Source: Pseudomonadota bacterium (GTDB lineage Bacteria; Pseudomonadota; Gammaproteobacteria; Acidiferrobacterales; UBA6901). From it: 64,000 bases of DNA. Shown piece by piece: positions 19,102 through 28,007 of this stretch; the first letter of the stretch is position 1, and each line of letters begins with the position of its first letter. Under the pieces are notes generated by a model that had not been told where the DNA came from, did not search any database, and worked only from the letters and a program-made list of their open reading frames with translations. Made by a program: the position numbers and the translations under genes. The stretch spans positions 60,309 to 124,308 of the forward strand of contig JAJYEE010000004.1 of assembly GCA_021790335.1 (NCBI GenBank), in the 5' to 3' direction.

Positions 19102-22100
19102 CTACGGCGCCTCACTGCGGACCTGGCCACGGAGCAGTACGAACAGCACCGGCATCACCAGCAGCGTGAGCGGCAGCTGCACGACCAGGCCGGATATGAT
19201 CGCCACCGCGAGCGGCTGCTGCATCGCCGACCCCTGCCCGATCGCGAACGCCAGCGGTAACAGCGTCAGTATGGCGGCCACCGTGGTCATCGCTATGGGC
19301 CGCATGCGGTTCTTTCCGGCTTCGATCAGCGCAACGTCGCGTGGCATGTCCGCCGCGACGGCCTCGTACTCCGAAAAATAGAAGATGCCCACCTCCGTGA
19401 CGATACCGATGATCATGGTCATGCCCATCATGGCGGAAATATTGAGCTCGATATGCGTCACCCACAGACCGATGAATACTGCAGAAACCGCCAGAAGCGG
19501 GATCGCCATGATCGCCAGCGCGACACGGAAGCGTTCGTACAGAAACAGCAGCAGCAGGAATACCAGTGCGGTAGCCGCAACGAACACGGCCGCCAGCCCT
19601 TTGAAGGCGATGATCTGCTGCTTGTACAGCCCCCCGAGCTGGTAGTAGACCCCGGAGGGCAGCAGCCCGGGCTGGCGCATGACCTTCTTCACGTCGCGGA
19701 TGACCGAGCCGATGCTGCGCCCACTGATGCGGCCGGTGACGGCCACCATGCGCTTGAGGTTCTCCTGCTCAATCTCCGGCCGCCCGCTCACTGCCTTGAT
19801 ACGTGCGACCTGACGCAGCGGAAACAGATGTCCGTCCGGCGCGCGGATCAGCAGCGAATATGGATCGCGGTCGGTGCGGCGCAGATTATTCGGGATCCAC
19901 ACCCGCACACCGACCATCTTCGGACCTTGTTCGATGCGGGTAGCCACCGTGCCGGTAAGGAAACCGGACAATTGCCGGGTCACATCCCGCACGCTCACGC
20001 CTTCGAGGGCGGCTTTCAGCCGGTTGATGTGGATTTCCAGCGCATCGCCCGCCGGCTTGATGCCGCGGCGCACGTCCACCACGCCACGGATGCGGCCGAT
20101 GTCGTGCGCTACCCGCGGGGCTATGCGGCTTAGAAGCGTGGCGTTGTCTGAGAAGATCTTGATCTCGATCGGCTGCGGCACGGATGTCAGATCACCGATG
20201 AGATCCTCCATCAGCTGGTCGAGCTGGATCTTCAGTCCCGGAACCTGCTCTTCCACCTGCGTGCGCACCGAATCCATAATCTTGAAAATGGACGGACGCG
20301 GTCCGGACTTCAGGCGCACGAAGAAGTCGCCGTCGTTGGCTTCCGTCACACCGCCGCCGAGCTGCGTACCGGTGCGACGCGAATAGGTCTGCACGTACGG
20401 ATTCGCCTGCAGGATCGCCTCGACCTGCTTGAGCAGCCGGTTGGTCTCGGTAAGCGAGGTCCCGGGTGCTGCCTCGTAGTCGAGGATGAACCCGCCCTCG
20501 TCCATGCGCGGCATGAAGCCGGTGCCAACATGCTCGTAAGCCACGACCCCGAGCACCAGAAACGGGACGATGCCGAGAAGAATCAGAGCGGGGCGGGCCA
20601 GGATCCGGCGCATCACCGCCTCGTAGCTGTGGTGCAGCCACTCCATGACGCGTCCGCCTTCCTTCTGATTGGCATCCTTTTCGTTCAGAAAATGGTCTGC
20701 GAGGATCGGCACCGCCAGCCAGGTCACCAGAAACGAGATGATCAGCCCCGCCGCCATGGTGAGCGACAGCGCCTTGAAAAACGCCCCCGTCACGCCGGTG
20801 AGGAATGCCAGCGGCACGAAAATTATCACCGTCGACGCCGACGAACCGGCAAGCGGACGCACGAACTCGAGCGCCGCGGTCATGACGCGGCCGTGGTGCT
20901 GCTGCGGAGCACCGCGCAGCCGCCGCACGATGTGCTCGATCATGACGATGGCATCGTCGATGATTAGCCCGACGGCGGCGGCCATGCCGCCGAGGGTCAT
21001 GATGTTGAAGCTCATGCCGAGGGCGAACAGCAACACGATGGTCGCCGCCAGTACGGTGGGCACCACGACCATGGCGATGACGGTAATCTTGAAGTTGCGC
21101 AGAAAGGCGAGCAGCACCAGAGCCGCCAGTCCTATGCCGATGAGGATTGCATCGCGCACGCTGGCCGCGGAGCTGATCACGAGCTGGCTCTGGTCGTACC
21201 AGTTGGCGATCTTCACTTCCTGCGGAAGCAGCTTCTGATACCCCGCGAGCTTCGCCTTGACGTCGCGGGCGATGCGCACGCTGTTGCTTCCCGGCTGCTG
21301 GTAGATGTTGATCAATACCGCATTGCGGCCCCCTGCCGTGACCCGTATCCATTGCGGAACCGACGAGCGCGCGACTTGCGCGACGTCGGACAGACGCACT
21401 ACGCCCCGGGTCCCGGTGCGCAGGACAATGCGCTCGATGCCGCGCAGATTGCGCAGGCGCGTGTCCGATACGGCGAGATAGAGCTTGTAGTGGTCCTCGA
21501 TACGTCCGACGCTCGAGAATACATTGGCCGCGGAAATCGCTTTGGCGACATCGCCGAGTGTCAGGCCATACGCTTTCAGGCGCAGCGGGTCTACCGTGAC
21601 CCGGTACTCCTCCGGCGCCCCGCCCAGCACCTGGACACGGGCCACGCCGTTGACACCGAACAGCAGCGGACGCAGCTGGTACTCGGCAAGATTATAGAGC
21701 TGCGTCAGCGACTCCTGCTTGGACGTGAGACTGTAAGCGATGATCGGAAACACCGTCGGATCCATGCGCTTGGTTTCCACGCGCGTTCCGTGCGGGAGCT
21801 GGGGCAGGATCTGGGAGATCGCCTCGCTTACCTGGGTCGTGGCGAGCGCCATGTGCGTGCCCCAGTTGAAGTTGACGTCGACATCGGCCGCGCCGCGGCT
21901 GGTGTTGGAGCGCACGCCGGTGACCCCCGGAACCCGGCGGACTGCCTCCTCCACCGGCATCGTCACCTGGACTTCCATCAGTTTCGCCGGCCGATCGCCG
22001 GCATCGAGCTGTACCTTGACCCGCGGAAAATCGACATTCGGAAACAGAGTGACTGGCAGCCTGAATGCCGCAAAAATCCCGGTCAGCGCCAGCACCAGGA

Positions 22101-22152
22101 CGAAGAACAGAATGGAACGGCGATGCGCCTGCAGCCACTGCGTAAACTTCAT
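19102..22152 (-). CDS. RND efflux pump inner-membrane subunit
   Basis: A 1016-residue AcrB/HAE-type permease that exports substrate from the membrane or periplasm using protons. It has the usual two halves, each with membrane helices around a large periplasmic loop. The TM4 region reads GLIIDDAIVMIEHI, with the paired aspartates of proton relay; this is the HAE type and not the DGA form of metal-exporting CzcA/CusA. It also has VTLFPNVDFPRVKVQL near the start and a GTGFMPRMDEGGFILDY segment at the second loop. It overlaps the adaptor gene by four bases. Together with the adaptor and TolC-like genes it forms a complete tripartite system. Substrate unknown. Confidence 0.92.
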   Translation of the reverse strand: MKFTQWLQAHRRSILFFVLVLALTGIFAAFRLPVTLFPNVDFPRVKVQLDAGDRPAKLMEVQVTMPVEEAVRRVPGVTGVRSNTSRGAADVDVNFNWGTHMALATTQVSEAISQILPQLPHGTRVETKRMDPTVFPIIAYSLTSKQESLTQLYNLAEYQLRPLLFGVNGVARVQVLGGAPEEYRVTVDPLRLKAYGLTLGDVAKAISAANVFSSVGRIEDHYKLYLAVSDTRLRNLRGIERIVLRTGTRGVVRLSDVAQVARSSVPQWIRVTAGGRNAVLINIYQQPGSNSVRIARDVKAKLAGYQKLLPQEVKIANWYDQSQLVISSAASVRDAILIGIGLAALVLLAFLRNFKITVIAMVVVPTVLAATIVLLFALGMSFNIMTLGGMAAAVGLIIDDAIVMIEHIVRRLRGAPQQHHGRVMTAALEFVRPLAGSSASTVIIFVPLAFLTGVTGAFFKALSLTMAAGLIISFLVTWLAVPILADHFLNEKDANQKEGGRVMEWLHHSYEAVMRRILARPALILLGIVPFLVLGVVAYEHVGTGFMPRMDEGGFILDYEAAPGTSLTETNRLLKQVEAILQANPYVQTYSRRTGTQLGGGVTEANDGDFFVRLKSGPRPSIFKIMDSVRTQVEEQVPGLKIQLDQLMEDLIGDLTSVPQPIEIKIFSDNATLLSRIAPRVAHDIGRIRGVVDVRRGIKPAGDALEIHINRLKAALEGVSVRDVTRQLSGFLTGTVATRIEQGPKMVGVRVWIPNNLRRTDRDPYSLLIRAPDGHLFPLRQVARIKAVSGRPEIEQENLKRMVAVTGRISGRSIGSVIRDVKKVMRQPGLLPSGVYYQLGGLYKQQIIAFKGLAAVFVAATALVFLLLLFLYERFRVALAIMAIPLLAVSAVFIGLWVTHIELNISAMMGMTMIIGIVTEVGIFYFSEYEAVAADMPRDVALIEAGKNRMRPIAMTTVAAILTLLPLAFAIGQGSAMQQPLAVAIISGLVVQLPLTLLVMPVLFVLLRGQVRSEAP

Positions 22153-23192
22153 TGGCGGCTTTCCCGCACAGCCATGCCGCTCTTGAGCTCGTAGTTCCCG
22201 AGCACCACCACCGGAAGAGACGCGTCGAACGGGCCTTTGACCTCGACCAGTCTGTCGTTCTCGAGTCCGGTGGTCACGTAGACCCGGCGCGCCCGGCCGT
22301 GGTCGATCTGGAAGAGATAGGCGCCTTTGGCGTTGCGCAGCACCGCCGAACGCGGAATCGCCCAGCCGGTGATCGTTTCGAGCGTGATCCTGCCGCTGAC
22401 CTGCATGCCGGGCAGCAGTTGCCCGGTCTGCGGACCATCAAGGTTCACCACCACATCGACGAGGCGCGTGTGCGGATTGATGGTGCCATGGATCGCGGCG
22501 ACCCGGCTGCGCAGCACCAGCCTGCTGTCGAACACCGGCCTGATCGACACCGGCATTCCGATCGCAACCTTCGACACATCCTCCGGCTCGATCCCCAGAT
22601 GCACACGCAGCTGCCCCGACCGCGCCAGGGTCAGAACCGGCGCGCCCGCCTTGATACGGTCGCCCTGGGCTGCGGCCACATTCAGCACCACCCCGTCGAA
22701 CGGCGCCGTCACACGCTCGACATGCAGGCCAGTGCCCATGCGCCTCTGCGCCGCGAGCGCCGCCTCGCTGTCGGCCAGCACCCGCCGGGCGGCATCCAGC
22801 TGCGTCGCCGTGGCCAGCTTTTCGGCGAGCAGGCTCGCGGTGCGCTGCGCCTGCATCCTGGCGAATTTCACCGCGGCGACCGCCTGTTCATAACCCGCGC
22901 TGGCGCGCGCCCCGGTGCGGAACCAGAACAGGGTCTGGCCGCGCCGCACGACGGCGCCGTCGGTCAGTGCCAGCCGGGTAACGCGACCGGCACGGGGCAG
23001 GCTGATCGTGACGCGGCTGCCGGTTTCGGCGGAAACAGCGCCATAGGCGGTCAGGGTGGCGGAGACACTGTGCTTGGCGAGCGCTACCACCTGCACCAGC
23101 GCGCTCACCGTTGCGGCGGCAGACGCCGCCCACGGCACGCTGCACGCGATAGCGACCGAGCATGCGCCCAGCACCCGTTGCATCTTCTTCAT
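22149..23192 (-). CDS. HlyD/AcrA-type periplasmic adaptor
   Basis: A 347-residue membrane fusion protein with a signal peptide (about 1-27, ending SAAAT) and the adaptor layout: lipoyl half (GSRVTISLPRAGRVTRLALTDGAVVRRGQ), short coiled coil (about 100-150), second lipoyl half (VTAPFDGVVLNVAAAQGDRIKAG) and beta-barrel. It bridges the RND pump and the outer-membrane channel. Start: ATG at 23192 overlaps the TolC-like stop codon (TGATG); a TTG one codon earlier is also possible. The second gene of the efflux operon. Confidence 0.9.
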   Translation of the reverse strand: MKKMQRVLGACSVAIACSVPWAASAAATVSALVQVVALAKHSVSATLTAYGAVSAETGSRVTISLPRAGRVTRLALTDGAVVRRGQTLFWFRTGARASAGYEQAVAAVKFARMQAQRTASLLAEKLATATQLDAARRVLADSEAALAAQRRMGTGLHVERVTAPFDGVVLNVAAAQGDRIKAGAPVLTLARSGQLRVHLGIEPEDVSKVAIGMPVSIRPVFDSRLVLRSRVAAIHGTINPHTRLVDVVVNLDGPQTGQLLPGMQVSGRITLETITGWAIPRSAVLRNAKGAYLFQIDHGRARRVYVTTGLENDRLVEVKGPFDASLPVVVLGNYELKSGMAVRESRQ

Positions 23193-24553
23193 CAATTCAC
23201 CTCGGCAGTCGGCAATTTCGTCGGAAGCTCGCCCCCGATCAGCGTCTGCAGCGCCACCCGCTGTTCAAGGATTTGCTGCTCGATTCCGGTTGCTTCGATA
23301 CGCTTGTCGAGAAGTCCTGCAGCCAGACGGACATAGCTTTGCTCGTCCAGATTCCCGGACACATAGGCGGTGCGCGCGTTGCTGACCACGCGCGCCAGCG
23401 CTGCAATCCCGCCCTTCACTTCCTGAAGCTGCCGTCGCTGCAGCCGCTGATCATCGAGGATTCGACGGATCTGGCTGTATGCGGCGTCCAGACGCAGACG
23501 GAATTCATCGTACAGCCGCTTGCGCGTGGCCCGCGCGACCGCAATGCCGCCACGATTACGGTTGAAGATCGGCAGGCTGATTGTGATGCCGAACCCGCTG
23601 CTGTATACGTCGGTATTGTCTCGTGCCCGCCGGATGCCGACCGTAATGGCCGGAAACTGGGCAAGTATCGCCTCGCGCACGCGCTCCTCCTGGGCCTGAT
23701 ATCCGGCCCGCAGCGCCAGCAGGTCCGGGCGACGACGGGCAAGTTCGGGCAATTCGGCTATCACTGCCCGCCGGTTGAGTGCCGGCAGCGCCGGAATTCC
23801 GGCGAGTTCGACTTTCGCCTCGGGGGCTAGACCGAGCAGCGCATTGAGATCATGGCGGGTCCGGTTGATCCGCCGCTGAGCGTCATTGATCTGGCGGTCC
23901 ACGTTCTGCAGAGCGACCAAGTCGGCACTCTCGGCTTCGAGCGTTGCATTGCCGTGGCGCAGCGCCTGCCGGACATGATCGAGGCGCTGTGCAAAAAGCG
24001 TCCGGGACCGGCGCAACAGGCCAAGCTCGCTTTTCTGTTCCACCGCGCGCACGTACAGCAGGCGTGCTTTGCTTACCACCTGCCACTCCTGCCACAGCAG
24101 GTTGAGGTCTATCTTTCTCGCCTCGGACGCAGCCGCTGCCTTGGTGGCAGATCGCAGAAGCAGAGCGCCCACGTCGTAACCCAAGCCGATCCCGAAGGCA
24201 CTGGTGGTGGCGGGTCCACTGGTCGGATAATCGCGCGAGAGGCTGAACTGCGGGTCCGGCAGCAGGCCGGCCGCGAACGCCTGAGCGCGCGCCACACCGA
24301 CATCATCGCGGGCGATGCGCAGCTGCGGGTTGTTGACGACCGCAACCATCGCCACTTCCGTCATGTCCAGAGGGCGGTCGGGATCGAACCTGTGTGCACG
24401 CAGCTGCGGCAGCGGCACCATGCGGCGGTTGATCCGGATGTCCCGGACCGACCCAGCCAACCCGGGTGCAAGATCCAGCGGCTTGGGATGGTAGGTGGTA
24501 CAGGCCGTGAAGGTGGCAAGGACCAGGATGGCGAGCAGTGATCTGGCTTTCAT
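23192..24553 (-). CDS. TolC-like outer-membrane efflux lipoprotein
   Basis: A 453-residue outer-membrane factor. The N terminus is a lipoprotein signal with cysteine at residue 18 (TFTAC). The body has the two repeated alpha-helical OEP halves, with NNPQLRIARDDVGVARAQAFAAGLLPDP in the first and RRPDLLALRAGYQAQEERVREAILAQFP in the second, as in TolC/CusC-family channels. I start at the ATG at 24553; the frame extends to 24958, but that part lacks coding sense. First gene of the TolC-HlyD-RND operon. Confidence 0.9.
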   Translation of the reverse strand: MKARSLLAILVLATFTACTTYHPKPLDLAPGLAGSVRDIRINRRMVPLPQLRAHRFDPDRPLDMTEVAMVAVVNNPQLRIARDDVGVARAQAFAAGLLPDPQFSLSRDYPTSGPATTSAFGIGLGYDVGALLLRSATKAAAASEARKIDLNLLWQEWQVVSKARLLYVRAVEQKSELGLLRRSRTLFAQRLDHVRQALRHGNATLEAESADLVALQNVDRQINDAQRRINRTRHDLNALLGLAPEAKVELAGIPALPALNRRAVIAELPELARRRPDLLALRAGYQAQEERVREAILAQFPAITVGIRRARDNTDVYSSGFGITISLPIFNRNRGGIAVARATRKRLYDEFRLRLDAAYSQIRRILDDQRLQRRQLQEVKGGIAALARVVSNARTAYVSGNLDEQSYVRLAAGLLDKRIEATGIEQQILEQRVALQTLIGGELPTKLPTAEVN

Positions 24554-25257
24554 CGATAGCGATCGTCGCAATAATGACCGGCATCTTGACACAGGCAGCG
24601 CGATACGCCACGCCGCCTCCACAGGACCGCTTCGGAACCGATCATTGATCTGCACATAGGCTGAATAATAGTAAACCGCGACAAAATCACTACGCCGGCC
24701 CGGGTCCCGGGCCGCGCGTTGCCGAGCCGGCCTGCCGGCAGGCCTGTCCACGCTGGGAATTTCCATCATCCCGTGTTCACCCGCGTGGCGCCGGCGCTTC
24801 GGCTCGAGCCCGGCCCTTGCCCAGAACAGAAGCCGCGCCGGACTGATTCCTGGGACCGGGCCGTCCATGATGCCCGGCCCGCCGCCCGCGTGCCGAATCG
24901 CGGCTCCGCCCCCCTCTTCTGCCCTAACGTTAGAAGCAGAACACCGGTGTTCGTTCACCGGTCAGGGGCAACAACTCGGCGCGACACGCCGCGCGAACCG
25001 ACGCAAGCCCGTCAACACGCCCGTCTCCCATTGTTGATCTATAGCCCGCAAAACTTAACGCATCCTGAAGCGCTGCAGCGGCGGACGGATTGCGTCGCCG
25101 CGACCATCGATCGACAGCAACCGGACTCCTGGCCAAATGCCATCATCCGCGGATGGTCCCGAAGGCCCGGTCCGTCGGTCGGCACAGATTCCGCGCAAGG
25201 CGGCGCATCGGCTGCCGGCGCTTGGCGAAGCGGTCGCAAATACCCTATTATGGTGCA
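24554..25257. other. Intergenic region between efflux operon and creatininase-like gene
   Basis: About 700 bp between divergent genes. No reading frame with a credible product was found. It contains two adjacent palindromes at 24924-24952 (listed separately) and the promoters of both transcription units. The stretch 24655-24690 is AT-rich. Confidence 0.4.
24924..24952. promoter_or_regulatory. Pair of palindromes, possible operator
   Basis: Two perfect palindromes lie 5 bp apart: CTAACGTTAG (24924-24933) and GAACACCGGTGTTC (24939-24952). They sit between the divergent efflux operon and the creatininase-like gene, a common position for dimeric repressor or activator sites. The regulator is unknown. 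Confidence 0.4.
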
Positions 25258-26085
25258 ATGCAGCCTACCCAGCGGTCGTTCCGTTTGTTTTTCTTGCTCG
25301 CTCTTTTCGTGTCTCTGGCCGGAACGCGGACTGCCCCGGCGCAAGAACGCGGCACGGTGTTTCTGCAGAACCTCACATGGACCGAACTTCGGCAGGACAT
25401 CCGTGCCGGGAAAACCACTATCCTCATTCCCATCGGCGGAACCGAAGAGAACGGACCGTACATGGCGCTCGGCAAGCACAACGTGCGTGCCCGGCTGCTG
25501 TCAGAACGCATCGCGCAGCGGCTTGGCAATGCGCTGGTGGCGCCAGTCCTGGCCTACGTTCCGGAAGGCCGCATCCATCCGCCGACGGGGCACATGGGAT
25601 TCCCTGGTACGATCACCATTCCCGTCGGCACGTTCGAGCAGATCCTCGAATACGCGGCGCGCAGCTTCAAGCATGCGGGATTCCGGGATATTTTTTTTCT
25701 GGGAGACCACGGTGGTTATCAGCGATACGAGGTCACGGTGGCGGATCGGCTGAATCGCCGCTGGGCGCACACCCCCGTGCGCGCGCACGCCATGCAAACG
25801 TACTACCGGGTCACCCAGACCGAATATGTGCAGGCACTGCGGCGGCTGGGATACAGCAATGAACAGATCGGAACCCATGCCGGTGTCGCCGACACTTCGC
25901 TGATGCTGGCGCTCGATCCCCGCCTGGTCCGTCTGCGGCAACTGCGCTCAGAACCAAGCCCCGGTCCGTCCGAAGGCGTCTACGGGGATCCGCGCCGCTC
26001 CAGCGCGGCGCTGGGACAGCTGGGCGTGGATGCGATCATAGCGCAGACGGTTGCCGCAATCAGGAAAGATACCGCCCACCGCTAG
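25258..26085 (+). CDS. Exported creatininase-family protein
   Basis: A 275-residue protein with a signal peptide (about 1-28, ending APAQ) followed by a creatininase/FAPy-deformylase type fold. The metal-site region reads GGTEENGPYMALGKHN where classical creatininases have EQHGPH and TD, so two usual metal ligands differ; a glycine-rich LGDHGGYQ replaces GNGHGGN. Such variants are common among exported members and their reaction is unknown. The ATG at 25258 is chosen because it begins the signal peptide. It is followed 57 bp later by another exported protein on the same strand. Confidence 0.8.
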   Translation: MQPTQRSFRLFFLLALFVSLAGTRTAPAQERGTVFLQNLTWTELRQDIRAGKTTILIPIGGTEENGPYMALGKHNVRARLLSERIAQRLGNALVAPVLAYVPEGRIHPPTGHMGFPGTITIPVGTFEQILEYAARSFKHAGFRDIFFLGDHGGYQRYEVTVADRLNRRWAHTPVRAHAMQTYYRVTQTEYVQALRRLGYSNEQIGTHAGVADTSLMLALDPRLVRLRQLRSEPSPGPSEGVYGDPRRSSAALGQLGVDAIIAQTVAAIRKDTAHR

Positions 26086-26142
26086 CCGGCGGCGCGGGCT
26101 TTCCGGGTCCTTCAAATTGAAATCGTCAGAGGTGTATCGAGT

Positions 26143-27330
26143 ATGCCAAAGGGAATGCGTCGTCACGCTATCGTCCGGACTCTGGGCCGGGCACTGATCC
26201 TCGGTCTGTGCGGGTGGACCGCCGGCGCTGCCGCCGGCTCTTCGCCGCTGCCAGCGGTAAACACCATACCCGGTATGCCCCCGGTGGTGGATCCGCGCAA
26301 TCTGTACAGCGAAACCGCGGCCGGAAACTTCAGTCCCGCGGTGGCCGGGGCGTTGCCGCGCATCTACGTCCCGGATGTCTCGTCGAACGATGTCTACGTG
26401 ATCAATCCGGCCACGCTCAAGGTGGTCGATCACTACAAGGTCGGCATCAATCCGCAGCACATCGTGCCGTCGTGGGACCTCAAGACGCTGTGGGTGACCA
26501 ACAACGCCCAGGGTCGCTCCGACGGAAGCCTCACGCCCATCAACCCCTGGACGGGCAAGCCAGGGCGCGCCATTCCGGTCGACGATCCGTACAACATGTA
26601 CTTCACGCCGGACGGCCGCTCGGCGATCGTGGTAGCCGAGGCGCGCAAGCGCCTGGACTTTCGCAACCCCCATACGATGGCATTGCAGTACTCGATTCCG
26701 ACCCCGGGATGCAACGGTATCGACCACGGCGATTTCTCGATCGATGGACGGTACGCGATTTTCACCTGCGAATTCGCCGGCAGTTTGGTGAAAGTGGATC
26801 TCGTTCACCGCAAGGTCGTCGGCTACCTGAAACTCGCCGGCCACAGCCGGCCACAGGACATCCGCGTCTCGCCCGACGGCAAGGTGTTCTATGTCGCCGA
26901 TCTCGATGCCAATGGTGTATTCCTGGTCGACGGCAACGCCTTCCGCAAAATCGGCTTCATTCCGACCGGCATAGGCGCACACGGACTGTACCCGAGCCGC
27001 AATAGCAAGGATCTCTACGTATCGAACCGCGGCTCGAACTACATTCCAGCCCCGGCGCACGGCAAGGGCAGCGTGTCCGTCATTGATTTCGCCACACGCA
27101 AGGTCGTGGCCAATTGGCCGATTCCAGGCGGCGGCAGTCCGGACATGGGAAACGTCAGTGCCGACGGCAGGTACCTCTGGCTGTCCGGGCGGTTTGACAA
27201 TGTTGTCTACCGGATCAACACCACAACCGGCCGCGTCAAAAGCATACCGGTGGGCTGGGAGCCGCATGGTCTTACGGTATGGCCGCAGCCGGGCCGCTAC
27301 TCGCTCGGGCACACCGGGAACCTGCGCTAG
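26143..27330 (+). CDS. Exported YVTN-type beta-propeller protein
   Basis: A 395-residue protein with an N-terminal signal peptide (about 1-31) and repeated propeller blades of the YVTN/SMP-30-like type: RIYVPDVSSNDVYVINPATLKVV, LKTLWVTNNAQG, GKVFYVADLDANGVFLVDG, KDLYVSNRGSN and RYLWLSGRFDNVVYRINT. These proteins form seven-bladed propellers in the periplasm or outside. Probably co-transcribed with the creatininase-like gene. Its last 91 bases lie in a 214-bp block that is repeated 3.4 kb downstream, where they form a truncated copy. Confidence 0.8.
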   Translation: MPKGMRRHAIVRTLGRALILGLCGWTAGAAAGSSPLPAVNTIPGMPPVVDPRNLYSETAAGNFSPAVAGALPRIYVPDVSSNDVYVINPATLKVVDHYKVGINPQHIVPSWDLKTLWVTNNAQGRSDGSLTPINPWTGKPGRAIPVDDPYNMYFTPDGRSAIVVAEARKRLDFRNPHTMALQYSIPTPGCNGIDHGDFSIDGRYAIFTCEFAGSLVKVDLVHRKVVGYLKLAGHSRPQDIRVSPDGKVFYVADLDANGVFLVDGNAFRKIGFIPTGIGAHGLYPSRNSKDLYVSNRGSNYIPAPAHGKGSVSVIDFATRKVVANWPIPGGGSPDMGNVSADGRYLWLSGRFDNVVYRINTTTGRVKSIPVGWEPHGLTVWPQPGRYSLGHTGNLR

Positions 27331-27453
27331 CATAAACCGGCGGAACCCGCCGGCGGCCGATCGCAGTCCTATCCGCCGCCGGCAATCCGCGCCAGAACTT
27401 TTTCCACCACCTTGCCGCGCGCAACGAGCTGCGTGGCGCCGGCGGCCTTCGCC
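27240..27453. repeat. 214-bp direct repeat, left copy
   Basis: Identical base for base with 30597-30810 and in the same direction. This copy carries the intact 3' end of the YVTN gene plus only the last 85 bp (27369-27453) of a receiver-like gene read on the minus strand. The two copies bracket the ISL3/HepT-MntA segment. The intact versions of both genes, taken together, show the original order: YVTN gene, then convergent receiver gene. Confidence 0.9.
27369..27453 (-). pseudogene. Truncated 3' end of receiver-like gene
   Basis: Encodes only the C-terminal 28 or so residues (ending VVEKVLARIAGGG) of the receiver-like protein whose complete copy is at 30726-31043. The sequence upstream of 27453 is unrelated, so this is a repeat-borne fragment. 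Confidence 0.8.
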
Positions 27454-28007
27454 TGGCCCGGTGCGCGACAAGAAGGCAATTCCGTCTACCTAGGAGTCAG
27501 TGGCGAGATAGCTGATGACCTCTAATTCACTGGCGTGCTGTTTTCGCACGCCCGGCGGAACGACGTGTCCGCTGCGGCCTGCTTGGAAGTCCTTCGCGGA
27601 GAATCCGGCGCAACACAGTTGCCGTGACCGGTTACTCGTTCCTTTTCCAAAAATGTCCCCAAAGCGTCATTCTTCATGGTCTGGTACCTGCAGCCGGCGC
27701 GTTCAGCTCGAGCGCAGGTCTCATCGTGTCATCGAAGCAGATCGTGATGCGCGTTTTGCCTTTCCCCCGAAATCAGCACGCCTCACTTTACCGTTTGAGC
27801 CTAAATCCGGCAGTCGAAATCGATGCCATAGGGATAGCCATAAGATTCGTAACTATTGGCACAAAAATATGTTTTCACCGATTTGGTGAACTGCGTAGCA
27901 GGTGAAATTGCAAAAAAAAAATCTACTGGATAGGATTCGTTCCCCGCACTGACCGCCGAATTTAGGTTGAAAAATCCGGTATCCGCAATTCTGCGGTTGA
28001 TCCGCGG
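27454..28007. other. Left part of inserted segment, no gene seen
   Basis: About 550 bp between the left repeat and the ISL3 transposase stop codon. It is clearly AT-richer than the flanking chromosome and includes a run of ten A at 27912-27921. No protein gene was recognised. The left end of the insertion sequence should lie here, but I could not identify terminal inverted repeats by eye. Confidence 0.4.
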
